NCBI RefSeq assembly: GCF_025144995.1
Contig: NZ_CP102250.1
Span: 1,612,001 to 1,676,000 of the forward strand
Reading direction: 5' to 3'
Length of the DNA stretch: 64,000 nt
From: Alistipes indistinctus YIT 12060
GTDB lineage: Bacteria; Bacteroidota; Bacteroidia; Bacteroidales; Rikenellaceae
The notes beneath the pieces are model-generated. The model saw only the letters and a program-made list of their open reading frames with translations, was not told where the DNA came from and did not search any database. Positions 23,885 through 33,199 of this stretch are shown here, one piece after another (the first letter of the stretch is position 1; every line of letters begins with the position of its first letter). A program made the translations under genes and the position numbers.

Positions 23885-24775
23885 ATGATTTTAGAGCGAC
23901 TGAAACAATATATCGACGCGAAAGGCATTACCATCGCCGCTTTCGAACGGGAAGCAGGAATGTCGAACGCCGCATTCGGCAAAGCGCTCAAGAACAACGG
24001 TGCGATCGGCACCGACAAATTAGAGAATATTCTATCCGCATATCCGGATATCAATCCCGTCTGGCTGCTCACCGGCAACGGCAACATGCTGACAAGCGGC
24101 AATCCGGCAGCCACCGCACCCGACGCTGGAAGGTCTGTTTCTCCAACGACCGTTCCGGCCGGCTACGGCAACCTCACCTATCGCGTCATCCGTGTAAATG
24201 ACAACCGCCTGCTCTACGAAGGCACGCGCGACGGCGCCCTGCCTGACGAACTGCAGGTCGAAACGCTCGAAACTGCGGCAGAGAATTCCGAAAGGTCGGA
24301 GGATGCCCCGCGGAAACTACCGCCGATCCTGCGCCTTCCGGCCGGGGTGATCGGAGAGGGGCCGCACAAATGTATCCGGGTACGCGGAGAAGCCATGGCC
24401 CCGACACTTCGGGAGGGGGATTTCGTCGTAACGGCACAGGTCGGACGCAACGACTGGCCTGAGATTCGGGAGAGACAGCTCTACCTGGTCATCGATACCG
24501 GAGGGAATCCGCACCTGAGCCGAATCAAGAACCGGCTGGGCGACTACCAATTCATCGCCTGCACGTGCGACAATCCCGACAAAGGACAATATCCCGACCG
24601 CAATCTAATGGAACATGAAATCGCGGAAATATGGGAAGTCAAGTGCCTGTTGTCCGCAAATATCCCGGAGCGGCACGATGCCGTGAGCCGGGACATCGAA
24701 CAACTCCGGCAAGAGATCAGCGAAATCCGGAAATTTCTGTCGAAACCGGCCGACAATCCCGGCGAACGCCGTTAA
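23885..24775 (+). CDS. S24/LexA-like regulator lacking the catalytic serine
   Basis: A helix-turn-helix occupies about residues 1-65 (TIAAFEREAGMSNAAFGKAL), sharing INPVWLLTGNGNML-type sequence with phage repressors. The C-terminal S24 domain (about 145-260) contains RGEAMAPTLREGDFVV, where the family serine is replaced by alanine; a lysine remains in LSRIKNRLG. The C-terminal 35 residues look coiled-coil. Without the serine it should not self-cleave, so it may respond by ligand or partner binding. No prophage genes surround it, suggesting a domesticated repressor. It is divergent from the NTase/HEPN-like gene. Confidence 0.75.
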   Translation: MILERLKQYIDAKGITIAAFEREAGMSNAAFGKALKNNGAIGTDKLENILSAYPDINPVWLLTGNGNMLTSGNPAATAPDAGRSVSPTTVPAGYGNLTYRVIRVNDNRLLYEGTRDGALPDELQVETLETAAENSERSEDAPRKLPPILRLPAGVIGEGPHKCIRVRGEAMAPTLREGDFVVTAQVGRNDWPEIRERQLYLVIDTGGNPHLSRIKNRLGDYQFIACTCDNPDKGQYPDRNLMEHEIAEIWEVKCLLSANIPERHDAVSRDIEQLRQEISEIRKFLSKPADNPGERR

Positions 24776-24916
24776 CCCGGAATCCTTTATCTTTGCAGCA
24801 CCATTCAGCACTGCGGACACGCGACACAAACATATTTTACCAATAGCCTCTGACTTTAAACTGCAAACGCCATATAACCTGAACACATATTCGATTCACC
24901 CAATACATTAAAGATT

Positions 24917-25552
24917 ATGACCGAAAATTTCAGACCTACCGTTCTCCGGAACCAAGCCTACGAGGCCTTAAGAGGCAAATGGACACCCGCCGTGGTTACA
25001 TCGCTCGTTTTTTGCATTCTGCTCGGCGTTGCCGTTTCTTTGTCACGGGTCAATGCACTGCTCTATCTGATCGCCTATCTGGGCGGAGCATCCATCGTCG
25101 CAATCGGCATGCTATACGCCTGTTGGGACCTCTTTACGAAAGGCACACTTCCCGAGGCAGGAGCACTCTTCGCTCCGTTCAAACAGTACGCACGTACGGT
25201 CGGAGCTGTCCTGCTCGTTTTCGTGTATACGCTGCTATGGACCTTGCTGCTGGTCATCCCCGGCATCATCAAGGCCTATTCCTATTCGATGACCTTCTAC
25301 ATCCTGCGCGAAAACCCGGAAATGACCGCCGGCGATGCAATCACCGCCAGCCAGAAAATGATGGACGGTCACAAAATGGACCTGTTCCTGCTGTCACTGA
25401 GCTTTATCGGCTGGGCTATTCTCGCCTCGATTACGTTCGGCATCGGTTACCTGTGGCTGATTCCCTATATATATACGGCGTACGCAGCATTCTACGAAAC
25501 CCTGAAAAAAGAGACGTCCGTAACGCCTGCAACCTCTGTGTCAGCCGAATAA
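24917..25552 (+). CDS. DUF975-like multi-pass membrane protein
   Basis: The 211-residue protein has a short cytosolic start (MTENFRPTVLRNQAYEALRG) and about five hydrophobic segments, near residues 25-45, 48-70, 92-118 and 150-188. The motif WTLLLVIPGIIKAYSYSMTF followed by ILRENPEMTAGDAI is typical of DUF975 proteins. Function is unknown; the family may organise membrane proteins. It precedes an M48 peptidase by 42 bp, so co-transcription is likely and a shared envelope-quality role is conceivable (inference). Confidence 0.8.
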   Translation: MTENFRPTVLRNQAYEALRGKWTPAVVTSLVFCILLGVAVSLSRVNALLYLIAYLGGASIVAIGMLYACWDLFTKGTLPEAGALFAPFKQYARTVGAVLLVFVYTLLWTLLLVIPGIIKAYSYSMTFYILRENPEMTAGDAITASQKMMDGHKMDLFLLSLSFIGWAILASITFGIGYLWLIPYIYTAYAAFYETLKKETSVTPATSVSAE

Positions 25553-25594
25553 AATAAACACCTTTATTCAAATCCGCTAACCCAATTTCCAGAG

Positions 25595-26401
25595 ATGAAA
25601 CATATTTTTTTGTTCTCTGCAGCGCTGTTGCTGACGGCCCTGCATACCGATCTTTCCGCACAAATCCGCATCGGCGGCCGTAATATCAATGCCGCCAAAG
25701 CCATTCAGGCCGGCAGCGACGTAGTGAAAGCGATCACGCTTTCCGACGCCGATATCGCGCGGCTCAGCAAAGAGGCTGTGGATTGGATGGACGAAAACAA
25801 TCCGGTTGCCGACGAGACGACCGAATACGGCGCACGGCTGAAAAAACTGACCGAGCACATCCAGGTGGACGGGCTGCCCCTCAACTTCAAAGTATACGAT
25901 GTCATAGATGTCAACGCTTTTGCCTGCGGGGACGGCAGCATCCGGGTCTTCAGCTCGCTGATGGACCTGATGACCGACGATGAGCTGATGGCGATCATCG
26001 GCCACGAAATCGGCCATGTCGTACATACCGACGTGAAAGATGCGATGAAAAACGCTTATCTCGCCTCGGCCGCGCGCAACGCTGCCGGATCGGTAGAAGG
26101 AAGCACCGCCGCGAAACTCTCGAATTCCCAATTGGGGGAACTGACCACCGCTTTCACCAGCGCACAGTTCTCGCAAAAACAGGAGAGCCAGGCCGACGAT
26201 TACGCTTTCGATTTCTGCATTGCGAACAACGTCGATCCCTATGCGATGTCGAATGCGCTGAACAAACTCGTGGAACTTTCCAAATCGGGGGGAGATAAGG
26301 CCAATGCGATCCAAAAGATGTTCGCGTCGCATCCCGACAGCGAAAAACGCGCGGTCCGCATGAAAGAAAAAGCCGACGCATACAAACAGCAAAACCAGTA
26401 A
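25595..26401 (+). CDS. M48-family metallopeptidase, secreted
   Basis: A signal peptide (MKHIFLFSAALLLTALHTDL, cleaved near SAQ) leads a 268-residue zinc protease. The HExxH motif is GHEIGHVVH near residue 138, and the third ligand is likely in KQESQADDYAFDF near 195, matching the family ExxxD pattern. Length and layout fit Bacteroidota YggG/LoiP-like periplasmic or outer-membrane M48 peptidases, which act in envelope protein turnover. It follows the DUF975 gene and ends at a bidirectional terminator. Confidence 0.88.
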   Translation: MKHIFLFSAALLLTALHTDLSAQIRIGGRNINAAKAIQAGSDVVKAITLSDADIARLSKEAVDWMDENNPVADETTEYGARLKKLTEHIQVDGLPLNFKVYDVIDVNAFACGDGSIRVFSSLMDLMTDDELMAIIGHEIGHVVHTDVKDAMKNAYLASAARNAAGSVEGSTAAKLSNSQLGELTTAFTSAQFSQKQESQADDYAFDFCIANNVDPYAMSNALNKLVELSKSGGDKANAIQKMFASHPDSEKRAVRMKEKADAYKQQNQ

Positions 26402-26487
26402 CCGCAATATTCCGCTTCCGAAGATCGCTCCGGAGGCCCGTCATCCGGCAAGGATCTGCAGCGGAGAGTTTTCATCAATACAATCAG

Positions 26488-26527
26488 AAAAAGAGGAGCT
26501 CGTCATAATGAATGAGCTCCTCTTTTT
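26488..26527. terminator. bidirectional terminator between convergent genes
   Basis: AAAAAGAGGAGCTC (26488-26501) pairs with GAGCTCCTCTTTTT (26514-26527) over a 12-nt loop, giving T runs on both strands. Confidence 0.85.
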
Positions 26528-26593
26528 CCATTAACATCCAAGTCAAGCGACCCGGATTACAAAACTATTGCAAACGGTCCGTCCCGTTTAGTT

Positions 26594-29500
26594 TTATTGC
26601 TCGTACGCCACGGCTGTCACCCGCACCGGCCCGAGCAAACCGGAAGTTTGCAGCGGCGAATCGGGACGCCACGGGTTGACCACAGTCCAGGTACGGCGCT
26701 GCGAAGCAGGCAGGCGGCTATCGCCGATCAGGCGGTTTACCCACGTGTTGACCACCTCAACACGCAGGTCGTTGCGCCCCTCTTTCACCCACTGCGTAAT
26801 ATCGAGCTCGTACGGGGTCGTCCATACGCCTCCGGCATATTGCCCGTTGACATAGACCTTACCCATCGCGGACAATTTACCCAGATCGAGCAATATCCGT
26901 TCGTTCGCCGGAAGTTTGACCAGATCGAACCCGGTGGTATATACCGCCGTCCCCGAATAATACTTAACCGAATCGTTAGGCATTTCGTTCCAAGGCTGCA
27001 AACGCGGCATCACGACCGGATTCACCGGGCCCCGCATCTTCTGGTCGAACGATACGTTCCACGGGCCGCTGATCTCGGTCAGCAACGCCGGGGACGGATA
27101 ATTCGTCACGGATCCCACCTTAGGGGATTTACCCGCTTTGACAGGTTCGGCAAAAACGACGAACACGCTTTCATAACTGTCGAGGTTCAGCGGAACGGTC
27201 GTCGTTCCCTCTTGCTGCGTAAAATCGGGAAGCTTGCGCGTCGTACCGGTGGTCGGCAGCCACAGCTCCGGCTGCTTGCCGCCCACACGGAACACGGGTG
27301 CCACCTGCAACGGCTTGTCACTCTGGTTCGTAATGAAATAAATATCGATATCACCCGCCTGGCGGTGGCCGTACAGGACCGGAACACCCTCGGGCAACTG
27401 ACAGTCCGGTGCACACTCGATCAGTCCGAACGCTTCCTGCATCGTCAGGCCATTGAGAATCATCCCCTTGCCGTATTTGGCCGATTTAACCTTCACACCG
27501 TCCACATCGCCCCACAGCTCGGCCGCCATCTCCGTTACGGCGGCATCGGCAGCAGGCTGGTTCTGCAAACTCGGCGAGTGGGTCGGCGGGGGACCGAGTA
27601 CTACACCGCCGTCGGCAACCAGTTGTTTGATCTTTTTCAACAGCTCGGGCCGCATCGTTTCGAGCTTGGGCAATACCAGAATCCGGTATTGCGTGCCGTG
27701 CGGCAATGTCAGCAATCCATCCACGACCTTCATATCGCGCTCGATCACTTCGGCATTGATAAAGTCGTACTGATAACCTGCCGGAATCATGGGGTCGAGC
27801 ACCCCGGCCATTTTCGGCGTATCTTCGCCGATGAAATAGGCCGCATCGGCAATGTTCAATCCCTGCTGCAGCATATAATTGCACCGCTTGAGATAGGTCG
27901 TGAAGAGGTCCATCTGCGAGAACCACGTATTCCCTCGGTTAAATTCGATCCCGAACCATGCATTGATACCCGGCAGCGAATCATAAGGCTGCGAAATGCA
28001 AACGTGCAGCAGGTTGTTGTTGATCCCTTCGGCGGCAAAACGGTCTCCGCGGTACTTAAACACCGCCGGATGGCGCTCAAACTCGTGCTGGAACGAAGTA
28101 AACGATTCGGCCGAAATTTTGTTTTTTCCGTAAATATGTCCGCACGAGATCGCCGCACGGTTCTCGATATTCCCCAGATCGCCCTCGGCCCAGAACTCGC
28201 CGCCGATTTCATCGGACTGGCCGCCGTACTGCAAAAACTCGCCGGGAAATCCCCAATGGCCGTAATTCTCGAGCCAGGTGGTCAGACCATACTTATGACT
28301 CTTCTCGCGCAGGCCCGCCACATAGTCGTAAGCGACCCGGTCGGCCACCAGACGGCGCACATCCCACAGGAAACGGTCCGATGCTTCGGGCGATTCCACC
28401 ACATAACCGTAATAAGCCGGCAGGTAAGGCAGCGGATCATAGCCGTACCGCTTCCGGAACGATTCGAGGAAATCATCGGTAAAATTCTGGCCGCCGGTTT
28501 CGTAACTATCCTCGACCACCACCTTGAATGCCTTGCGGTCCTTCGCAGGGATACGCTCGAGAATCTGTCCGATAAAATTGTCGAAATGCGCCTCGATATG
28601 CGGCCTGCTCATCTTGTCGGTTTCATAGCCGGTCGCTTCGGGCGGCGCAGGGCTGTTCGTCGTTCCGGTAGGCGTCATGCCGGTGCGCAGGATCACCCAC
28701 TCTCCTTCGGGAACGTTCCAGGTCAGCGTACCGTCCGAAGCCAGATACTGCGAAATATCCACGACCGAAGCGGGAGAAATCAGCAGCGCCGAATCTTCCA
28801 CGGCCGGCTGGGCCGCCCACTGGTACTCCTGCCAATAGGGCAGCGGCGCGGGGTACATTTTGGCCAGCGTTTTTTCACTGTAACGTTCCACGCGCGGAGC
28901 AGCCGAAAGTTCGATTTCGTTCAATGCGCTCTCTTGGCCGGTGTTCTGCACAATCAGCCGGAAATCGGAAGCGGTCGTAGCCGGAATCGAAATCACGACA
29001 GGCGCGGCACGGTCGAAACCGACAGTCAGCGATTCGGAAGAACGGCGGTCGATCTTGAAATCGGATACCGTGCGATAGCCGTCACCCTCTTTTACCTGCA
29101 GCGAGCAGGCGGCTTCAAGGGGCTTAATCGTCGGACGTACGATCAGGGCGCGGGCGGTAAACGGTTCCGGAGGGGTCAGGTCGATCGTCAGCGTCCCGGC
29201 CGCAGGAAGTACGACCGAGGTAGTCGCATCGCCATCGGTCAGGTTTCCTATCCCGGCCACCTGCGGCTGCGACACGATTCGGGCGGCCATCTTTACCCCG
29301 GCGTCTTTAGGCGCCGGATAGGCGATCACCTTGACATCCTGAAACAGTTCGTTCGGCTGGGGCAGCTTCGCTACCAGCCGTTGGGGTCCCGTAACGTGGG
29401 TTTCGGACGAAGCCAGGTAACGCATCGCCTGTTCGGGTTTGACCCACGGGCCGCCCGACTGGCTCCAGCCGGGAGAATTGAAAATACCGATATCGATACC

Positions 29501-29839
29501 CAATTCCCCGGCGGTCTTCAACGCCGTGTGCAGGATATCCCACCACTCGTCGGAAAAGACTTTAACCGGCCCGTCGGGAATACGGCCATCCTTGATATTG
29601 CCGATGAACGCACGGTTGATTCCCGCTTTTTTCATCGCCTGTAAGTCCTTTACCACTCCTTCCTTGCTGAGGTTATTCGACATCCAGTACCAATAGACGC
29701 TGGTCTGGATCGAGTCGGGCGGCGTCACGAACCCTGCCTCGAGGGTTTGGCGCGTCAGCGGCTCTTTGGTCGGGCCGCAGGCGAAAAGTGCGGACCCCAA
29801 GAGCAGGCAAAACGCCGTGCGCAATAGCTGTTTCATCAT
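26594..29839 (-). CDS. GH106-like alpha-L-rhamnosidase, lipoprotein
   Basis: This 1081-residue protein has a lipoprotein signal with lipobox LFAC near residue 21. The start of the catalytic region (SVYWYWMSNNLSKEGVVKDL, then MKKAGINRAFIGNI) and the total length match GH106 enzymes, which release terminal rhamnose from pectin-like glycans or glycosides. A long N-terminal catalytic half carries inserted beta-sandwich regions, and the C-terminal domain (LSAMGKVYVNGQYAGGVWTT) is a galactose-binding-like sandwich. No export signal of acidic residues follows the cysteine, so it may face the periplasm. GH43- and GH20-like genes lie next to it on the same strand. Confidence 0.8.
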   Translation of the reverse strand: MMKQLLRTAFCLLLGSALFACGPTKEPLTRQTLEAGFVTPPDSIQTSVYWYWMSNNLSKEGVVKDLQAMKKAGINRAFIGNIKDGRIPDGPVKVFSDEWWDILHTALKTAGELGIDIGIFNSPGWSQSGGPWVKPEQAMRYLASSETHVTGPQRLVAKLPQPNELFQDVKVIAYPAPKDAGVKMAARIVSQPQVAGIGNLTDGDATTSVVLPAAGTLTIDLTPPEPFTARALIVRPTIKPLEAACSLQVKEGDGYRTVSDFKIDRRSSESLTVGFDRAAPVVISIPATTASDFRLIVQNTGQESALNEIELSAAPRVERYSEKTLAKMYPAPLPYWQEYQWAAQPAVEDSALLISPASVVDISQYLASDGTLTWNVPEGEWVILRTGMTPTGTTNSPAPPEATGYETDKMSRPHIEAHFDNFIGQILERIPAKDRKAFKVVVEDSYETGGQNFTDDFLESFRKRYGYDPLPYLPAYYGYVVESPEASDRFLWDVRRLVADRVAYDYVAGLREKSHKYGLTTWLENYGHWGFPGEFLQYGGQSDEIGGEFWAEGDLGNIENRAAISCGHIYGKNKISAESFTSFQHEFERHPAVFKYRGDRFAAEGINNNLLHVCISQPYDSLPGINAWFGIEFNRGNTWFSQMDLFTTYLKRCNYMLQQGLNIADAAYFIGEDTPKMAGVLDPMIPAGYQYDFINAEVIERDMKVVDGLLTLPHGTQYRILVLPKLETMRPELLKKIKQLVADGGVVLGPPPTHSPSLQNQPAADAAVTEMAAELWGDVDGVKVKSAKYGKGMILNGLTMQEAFGLIECAPDCQLPEGVPVLYGHRQAGDIDIYFITNQSDKPLQVAPVFRVGGKQPELWLPTTGTTRKLPDFTQQEGTTTVPLNLDSYESVFVVFAEPVKAGKSPKVGSVTNYPSPALLTEISGPWNVSFDQKMRGPVNPVVMPRLQPWNEMPNDSVKYYSGTAVYTTGFDLVKLPANERILLDLGKLSAMGKVYVNGQYAGGVWTTPYELDITQWVKEGRNDLRVEVVNTWVNRLIGDSRLPASQRRTWTVVNPWRPDSPLQTSGLLGPVRVTAVAYEQ

Positions 29840-29937
29840 TCAGATATCAGTTTTAGTCAGGTTTGATTCCCTTTTTCCCGGAAAGGACCGTTTTCACTAT
29901 CGGTCATCCCATTCGCTCGTGCATGGCATATACTTCT

Positions 29938-30963
29938 TCACTCCGCACCCGAAGGCATCGGTTGCGGAGTCGAGGTAGGTCCCTGCACTTTCAACCGACC
30001 CTGCCGGTCGACAAAAATCCGGTCGATACAAACCACCCGGTCGAACGACGGTCTTGTCCCCTCGGGATCGGCATGGCGGTGATAAACGATGAACATCTCG
30101 CTGCCATCGGGAGACGCAACGATCGAATTGTGTCCTGGCGACGATACGCCTTTGGAAAGATCGGTGGTGAGGATCGGATTTTCATCGGCTTTCAGCCACG
30201 GACCCAGCGGATGTTTGGCAGTGGCATAACCGACGCCGTAATGGGAGTAGCCGGTATTGTTGGCCGAATAGGTCATGTAATAGCGTCCCTTGCGATAAAA
30301 GACGAACGGACCCTCATTGCCGCGGCAGTGGGCCCAGTCGACCATTTCCCACTCCTGGGAGGCCTGCGAGATCATCTGCGGCCTGCCGACGAATCCCGAC
30401 AGGTCGGGCGTCAGCTGCACCACATAATTTTCACCCGAAGCGAAGCCGGGAATCGACGTGTTGCGGCTGAAAAAAAGGTAAGGCGTATGCGCCTTGTCGC
30501 GATCGACGAACAGGTGGCAGTCGATCGCGCTGTAACCGAAATCGAACCACGGAGCATACAGGTCTTTGTACGGACCCTCGGGCCGGTCGCTCACGGCCAA
30601 CGACGAAAGCAATTTGCGGTTAACGGGATTGTAAGCGCTGTAAGTCAGGTAAAATTTACCGTTGTAATATTTCACCTCGGGAGCCCAGAACGACCCGGTA
30701 CCGTAATGTCCGTCGGGCTTCGTGTAAGCGGCGCCTGCAAAAGTCCAATGCACCAGGTCAGGCGAAGTATAACAGTCGAACCCGTTGTGCTGACGGGTCG
30801 TACCGATCAGGTAGTAAACCCCGCCATGGCGGTAGACGAACGGGTCGGCCACCCGGACCATATCCCCGTTCGAATCGCGGACCGGATTGGTATAACCCTG
30901 CCGGGCAACAGCGGTTCCACTACAAAAAAACGCGAAATACGACACGACAGCCAACAACCGCAT
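29938..30963 (-). CDS. GH43-like beta-propeller glycosidase, secreted
   Basis: ATG 30963 is preferred because it begins a signal peptide (MRLLAVVSYFAFFCSG); an upstream extension is basic and unlike a leader. The five-bladed propeller signature is visible: catalytic base in VRVADPFVY, the pKa-modulating Asp in YSAIDCHLF, and the acid in CRGNEGPFVF. GH43 enzymes remove arabinose, xylose or galactose. Length (~341) fits a single-domain member. It lies 98 bp upstream of the GH106-like gene and 105 bp downstream of the UbiD-family gene. Confidence 0.85.
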   Translation of the reverse strand: MRLLAVVSYFAFFCSGTAVARQGYTNPVRDSNGDMVRVADPFVYRHGGVYYLIGTTRQHNGFDCYTSPDLVHWTFAGAAYTKPDGHYGTGSFWAPEVKYYNGKFYLTYSAYNPVNRKLLSSLAVSDRPEGPYKDLYAPWFDFGYSAIDCHLFVDRDKAHTPYLFFSRNTSIPGFASGENYVVQLTPDLSGFVGRPQMISQASQEWEMVDWAHCRGNEGPFVFYRKGRYYMTYSANNTGYSHYGVGYATAKHPLGPWLKADENPILTTDLSKGVSSPGHNSIVASPDGSEMFIVYHRHADPEGTRPSFDRVVCIDRIFVDRQGRLKVQGPTSTPQPMPSGAE

Positions 30964-31068
30964 AGCAAACCGGCTCCTGCGTAGGAGTGAGGTCCTCAAT
31001 CGGGGGGATTGGGATCGAGGGGGTAACGAGAGGATCAAGTCGTTCATGTCCTTTGAATAGTTATCAGT

Positions 31069-33003
31069 TTAACCCGACGGATTCTGTTTCGGATTCCGAC
31101 AGGAACCGCCGCTCTCCGCATGGGTATCCTCTGTCGTTTTTCCAGGAAGCGGCCCACCGGCAGGTACCGCAGCTCCTTCTCCGTACTGCAGCCTGCTGTA
31201 ATGCAGCGATGGGGATAGCATGAACTTCCCAAGGCCATATTCGTTCCAGCGACCGTCGACACGCGCGATCGTTTCGGGCGATGAGGCGACCACATTGGGC
31301 CACCGCCGCGAAAACCCGTTCACGCCGCCCGCTTTCGACCGACAGTCGAACAGCACGACGCCGTCCCGTATCGTCACATCACGCGACGGATCACAGTCCG
31401 ATGAGGCGATCCACAACACATCCCCCGGTCGCGAAGTATCCACCTCCTCGTCGAGCAAAATCACATATTTGATTCCTTCGACCCGGTTTTTCTCCAGGAA
31501 AGCGAATACATCGGGCCGGACACCCCGGGGCGCGGACAGCAGCAATACCCTCCACGATTCGGAAAGCGCGTAATCGACCCGCACGATACCGTCCGAAAGT
31601 TCGAACGGGAACGGCAGCTGCACGGTCTCGAGCGGAGCGGCGGGATCGACACCCGTCGCATCGAACATCAGTTTGCCGCCGAGGCCTGTCTCGGGCGCAG
31701 CATGGTCGAGCACATCAAGCGGACCGCGTGAAAACATCAGGTCGTCAGGAATCCGTATCCGGCGCAGCAGATCGGCAAGTGCGGCCACGTCGCGTACCGG
31801 ACGGCCGGAAGCCGTCACCACCATAAATTTATTGAACATCATTTGTCCCGCGCCCCACAGCGAACTGGCCGCTTTGAGCGCCTGCCCGGCATAATCGGTG
31901 CGGATATCGACCACTGCAATGTTGTGTGCAACGCCCGCTTCGGGCATCCACAGGTCGCGTACCTCGGGCAGCATCGCCGCCCGGATCGGTACCAGAAATA
32001 TCTTTTCTGTCGCTTTCGCAATATAGGCATCTTCCTGCGGCGGCACACCGACGATCGTGGCCGGATAAACCGCTCCCCGCCGATGGGTAATCGCCGTTAC
32101 ATGGAACAACGGGTAGTAATCTTCGAGCGAATAGAAGCCGGTGTGATCGCCGAAAGGACCTTCGATCACCTTCTCCTCTGAAGGGTCGACATATCCCTCG
32201 ATGACGATATCGCAGTCGGCCGGCACGCGCAGGTCATTGGTCACGCACTTTACCAGTTCGACGGGCCGCTCACGCAGGAAGCCCGCCAACAGGTATTCGT
32301 CCATATTGTCGGGCATGGGCGCGGTCGCCGCATACGTATAGGCCGGATCACCGCCCAGACAGACCGTCACGGGCATCCGCTTTCCGAGTCTCTGGTAAGC
32401 CCGGTAATGACGCTCGCCTGTCTTGTGCAGGTGCCAGTGCATTCCGGTCGTCTGCGGCGAAAAAAGCTGCATCCGGTACATGCCCACATTGCGCACTCCC
32501 GTATCCGGATCGAGCGTATGCACCAACGGCAGCGTCACGAAACGCCCTCCGTCCTGCGGCCAGCATTTCAGCACGGGCAACAGGTCCAACCGCGCGGCAT
32601 CGCCTTGTAAAACGACCTGCTGGCACACCCCGCGGCCCTTGACTTCCCGGGGAAGCCAGCGTGACATGCGCCCCAGCAACGGCAGCATCCGTAACTTGTC
32701 GAACAGGTCGGGCCTCGGTGAAGTCAGCGCCGCAAAAAGCTCCTCGATACGGCCGGTCAGCAGATCCACGGACTCCACACCGAGCGCCATGGCAATACGA
32801 CGGTCCGAACCCATCATATTGGTCAGCACCGGAAACGGAGTCCCGGTATTTTCGAACAACAGCGCACGCCCTCCGCCGGGACTCTTCGCTTCACGGTCGG
32901 TCAACTCGGCGATTTCCAATACGGGATCGACCGGAACATTGATCCGTACCAGCTCTCCCGCGCGTTCCAACGCCGCAATATATTCGCTTAACGTTTTATA
33001 CAT
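31069..33003 (-). CDS. UbiD-family decarboxylase (menaquinone-type)
   Basis: UbiD-family enzymes use prenylated FMN to decarboxylate aromatic or unsaturated acids. The 644-residue protein shows PVDPVLEIAELTDREAKSPG, the family ENTGTPFPVLTNMMGSDRR, the prFMN/metal site QTTGMHWHLHKTGERHYRA and EGPFGDHTGFYSLEDYYPLF with its conserved Glu. Length is above classical UbiD (~490) and fits the longer Bacteroidota decarboxylases in menaquinone synthesis by the futalosine route (inference). The last ~35 residues are low-complexity. No mqn genes are nearby. Confidence 0.85.
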   Translation of the reverse strand: MYKTLSEYIAALERAGELVRINVPVDPVLEIAELTDREAKSPGGGRALLFENTGTPFPVLTNMMGSDRRIAMALGVESVDLLTGRIEELFAALTSPRPDLFDKLRMLPLLGRMSRWLPREVKGRGVCQQVVLQGDAARLDLLPVLKCWPQDGGRFVTLPLVHTLDPDTGVRNVGMYRMQLFSPQTTGMHWHLHKTGERHYRAYQRLGKRMPVTVCLGGDPAYTYAATAPMPDNMDEYLLAGFLRERPVELVKCVTNDLRVPADCDIVIEGYVDPSEEKVIEGPFGDHTGFYSLEDYYPLFHVTAITHRRGAVYPATIVGVPPQEDAYIAKATEKIFLVPIRAAMLPEVRDLWMPEAGVAHNIAVVDIRTDYAGQALKAASSLWGAGQMMFNKFMVVTASGRPVRDVAALADLLRRIRIPDDLMFSRGPLDVLDHAAPETGLGGKLMFDATGVDPAAPLETVQLPFPFELSDGIVRVDYALSESWRVLLLSAPRGVRPDVFAFLEKNRVEGIKYVILLDEEVDTSRPGDVLWIASSDCDPSRDVTIRDGVVLFDCRSKAGGVNGFSRRWPNVVASSPETIARVDGRWNEYGLGKFMLSPSLHYSRLQYGEGAAVPAGGPLPGKTTEDTHAESGGSCRNPKQNPSG

Positions 33004-33199
33004 AACTTTTTATTAGCCCGTTTGCCGACAACCGCGGTTCGATTACATCGCGTGTTTATCCAGTCCGAAAATTTACCCGCCGCCGGTTCCGGACTGGCGC
33101 CCGTCGGCAGCTACGGCTTTCCGGCAACCTCAGTTAAAAACCGGTTGTTCCCGCTGCCGATCCAAAGTCGCAACGGGAACATTCCTGACCTGTTTGTAA

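Noticed and set aside
26597-29644. A 1015-codon open frame on the plus strand opposite the GH106-like gene
   Set aside because: It mirrors the codon bias of the minus-strand gene, lacks recognisable domains and has an Arg/His/Gly-rich composition typical of antisense shadows in GC-rich DNA.
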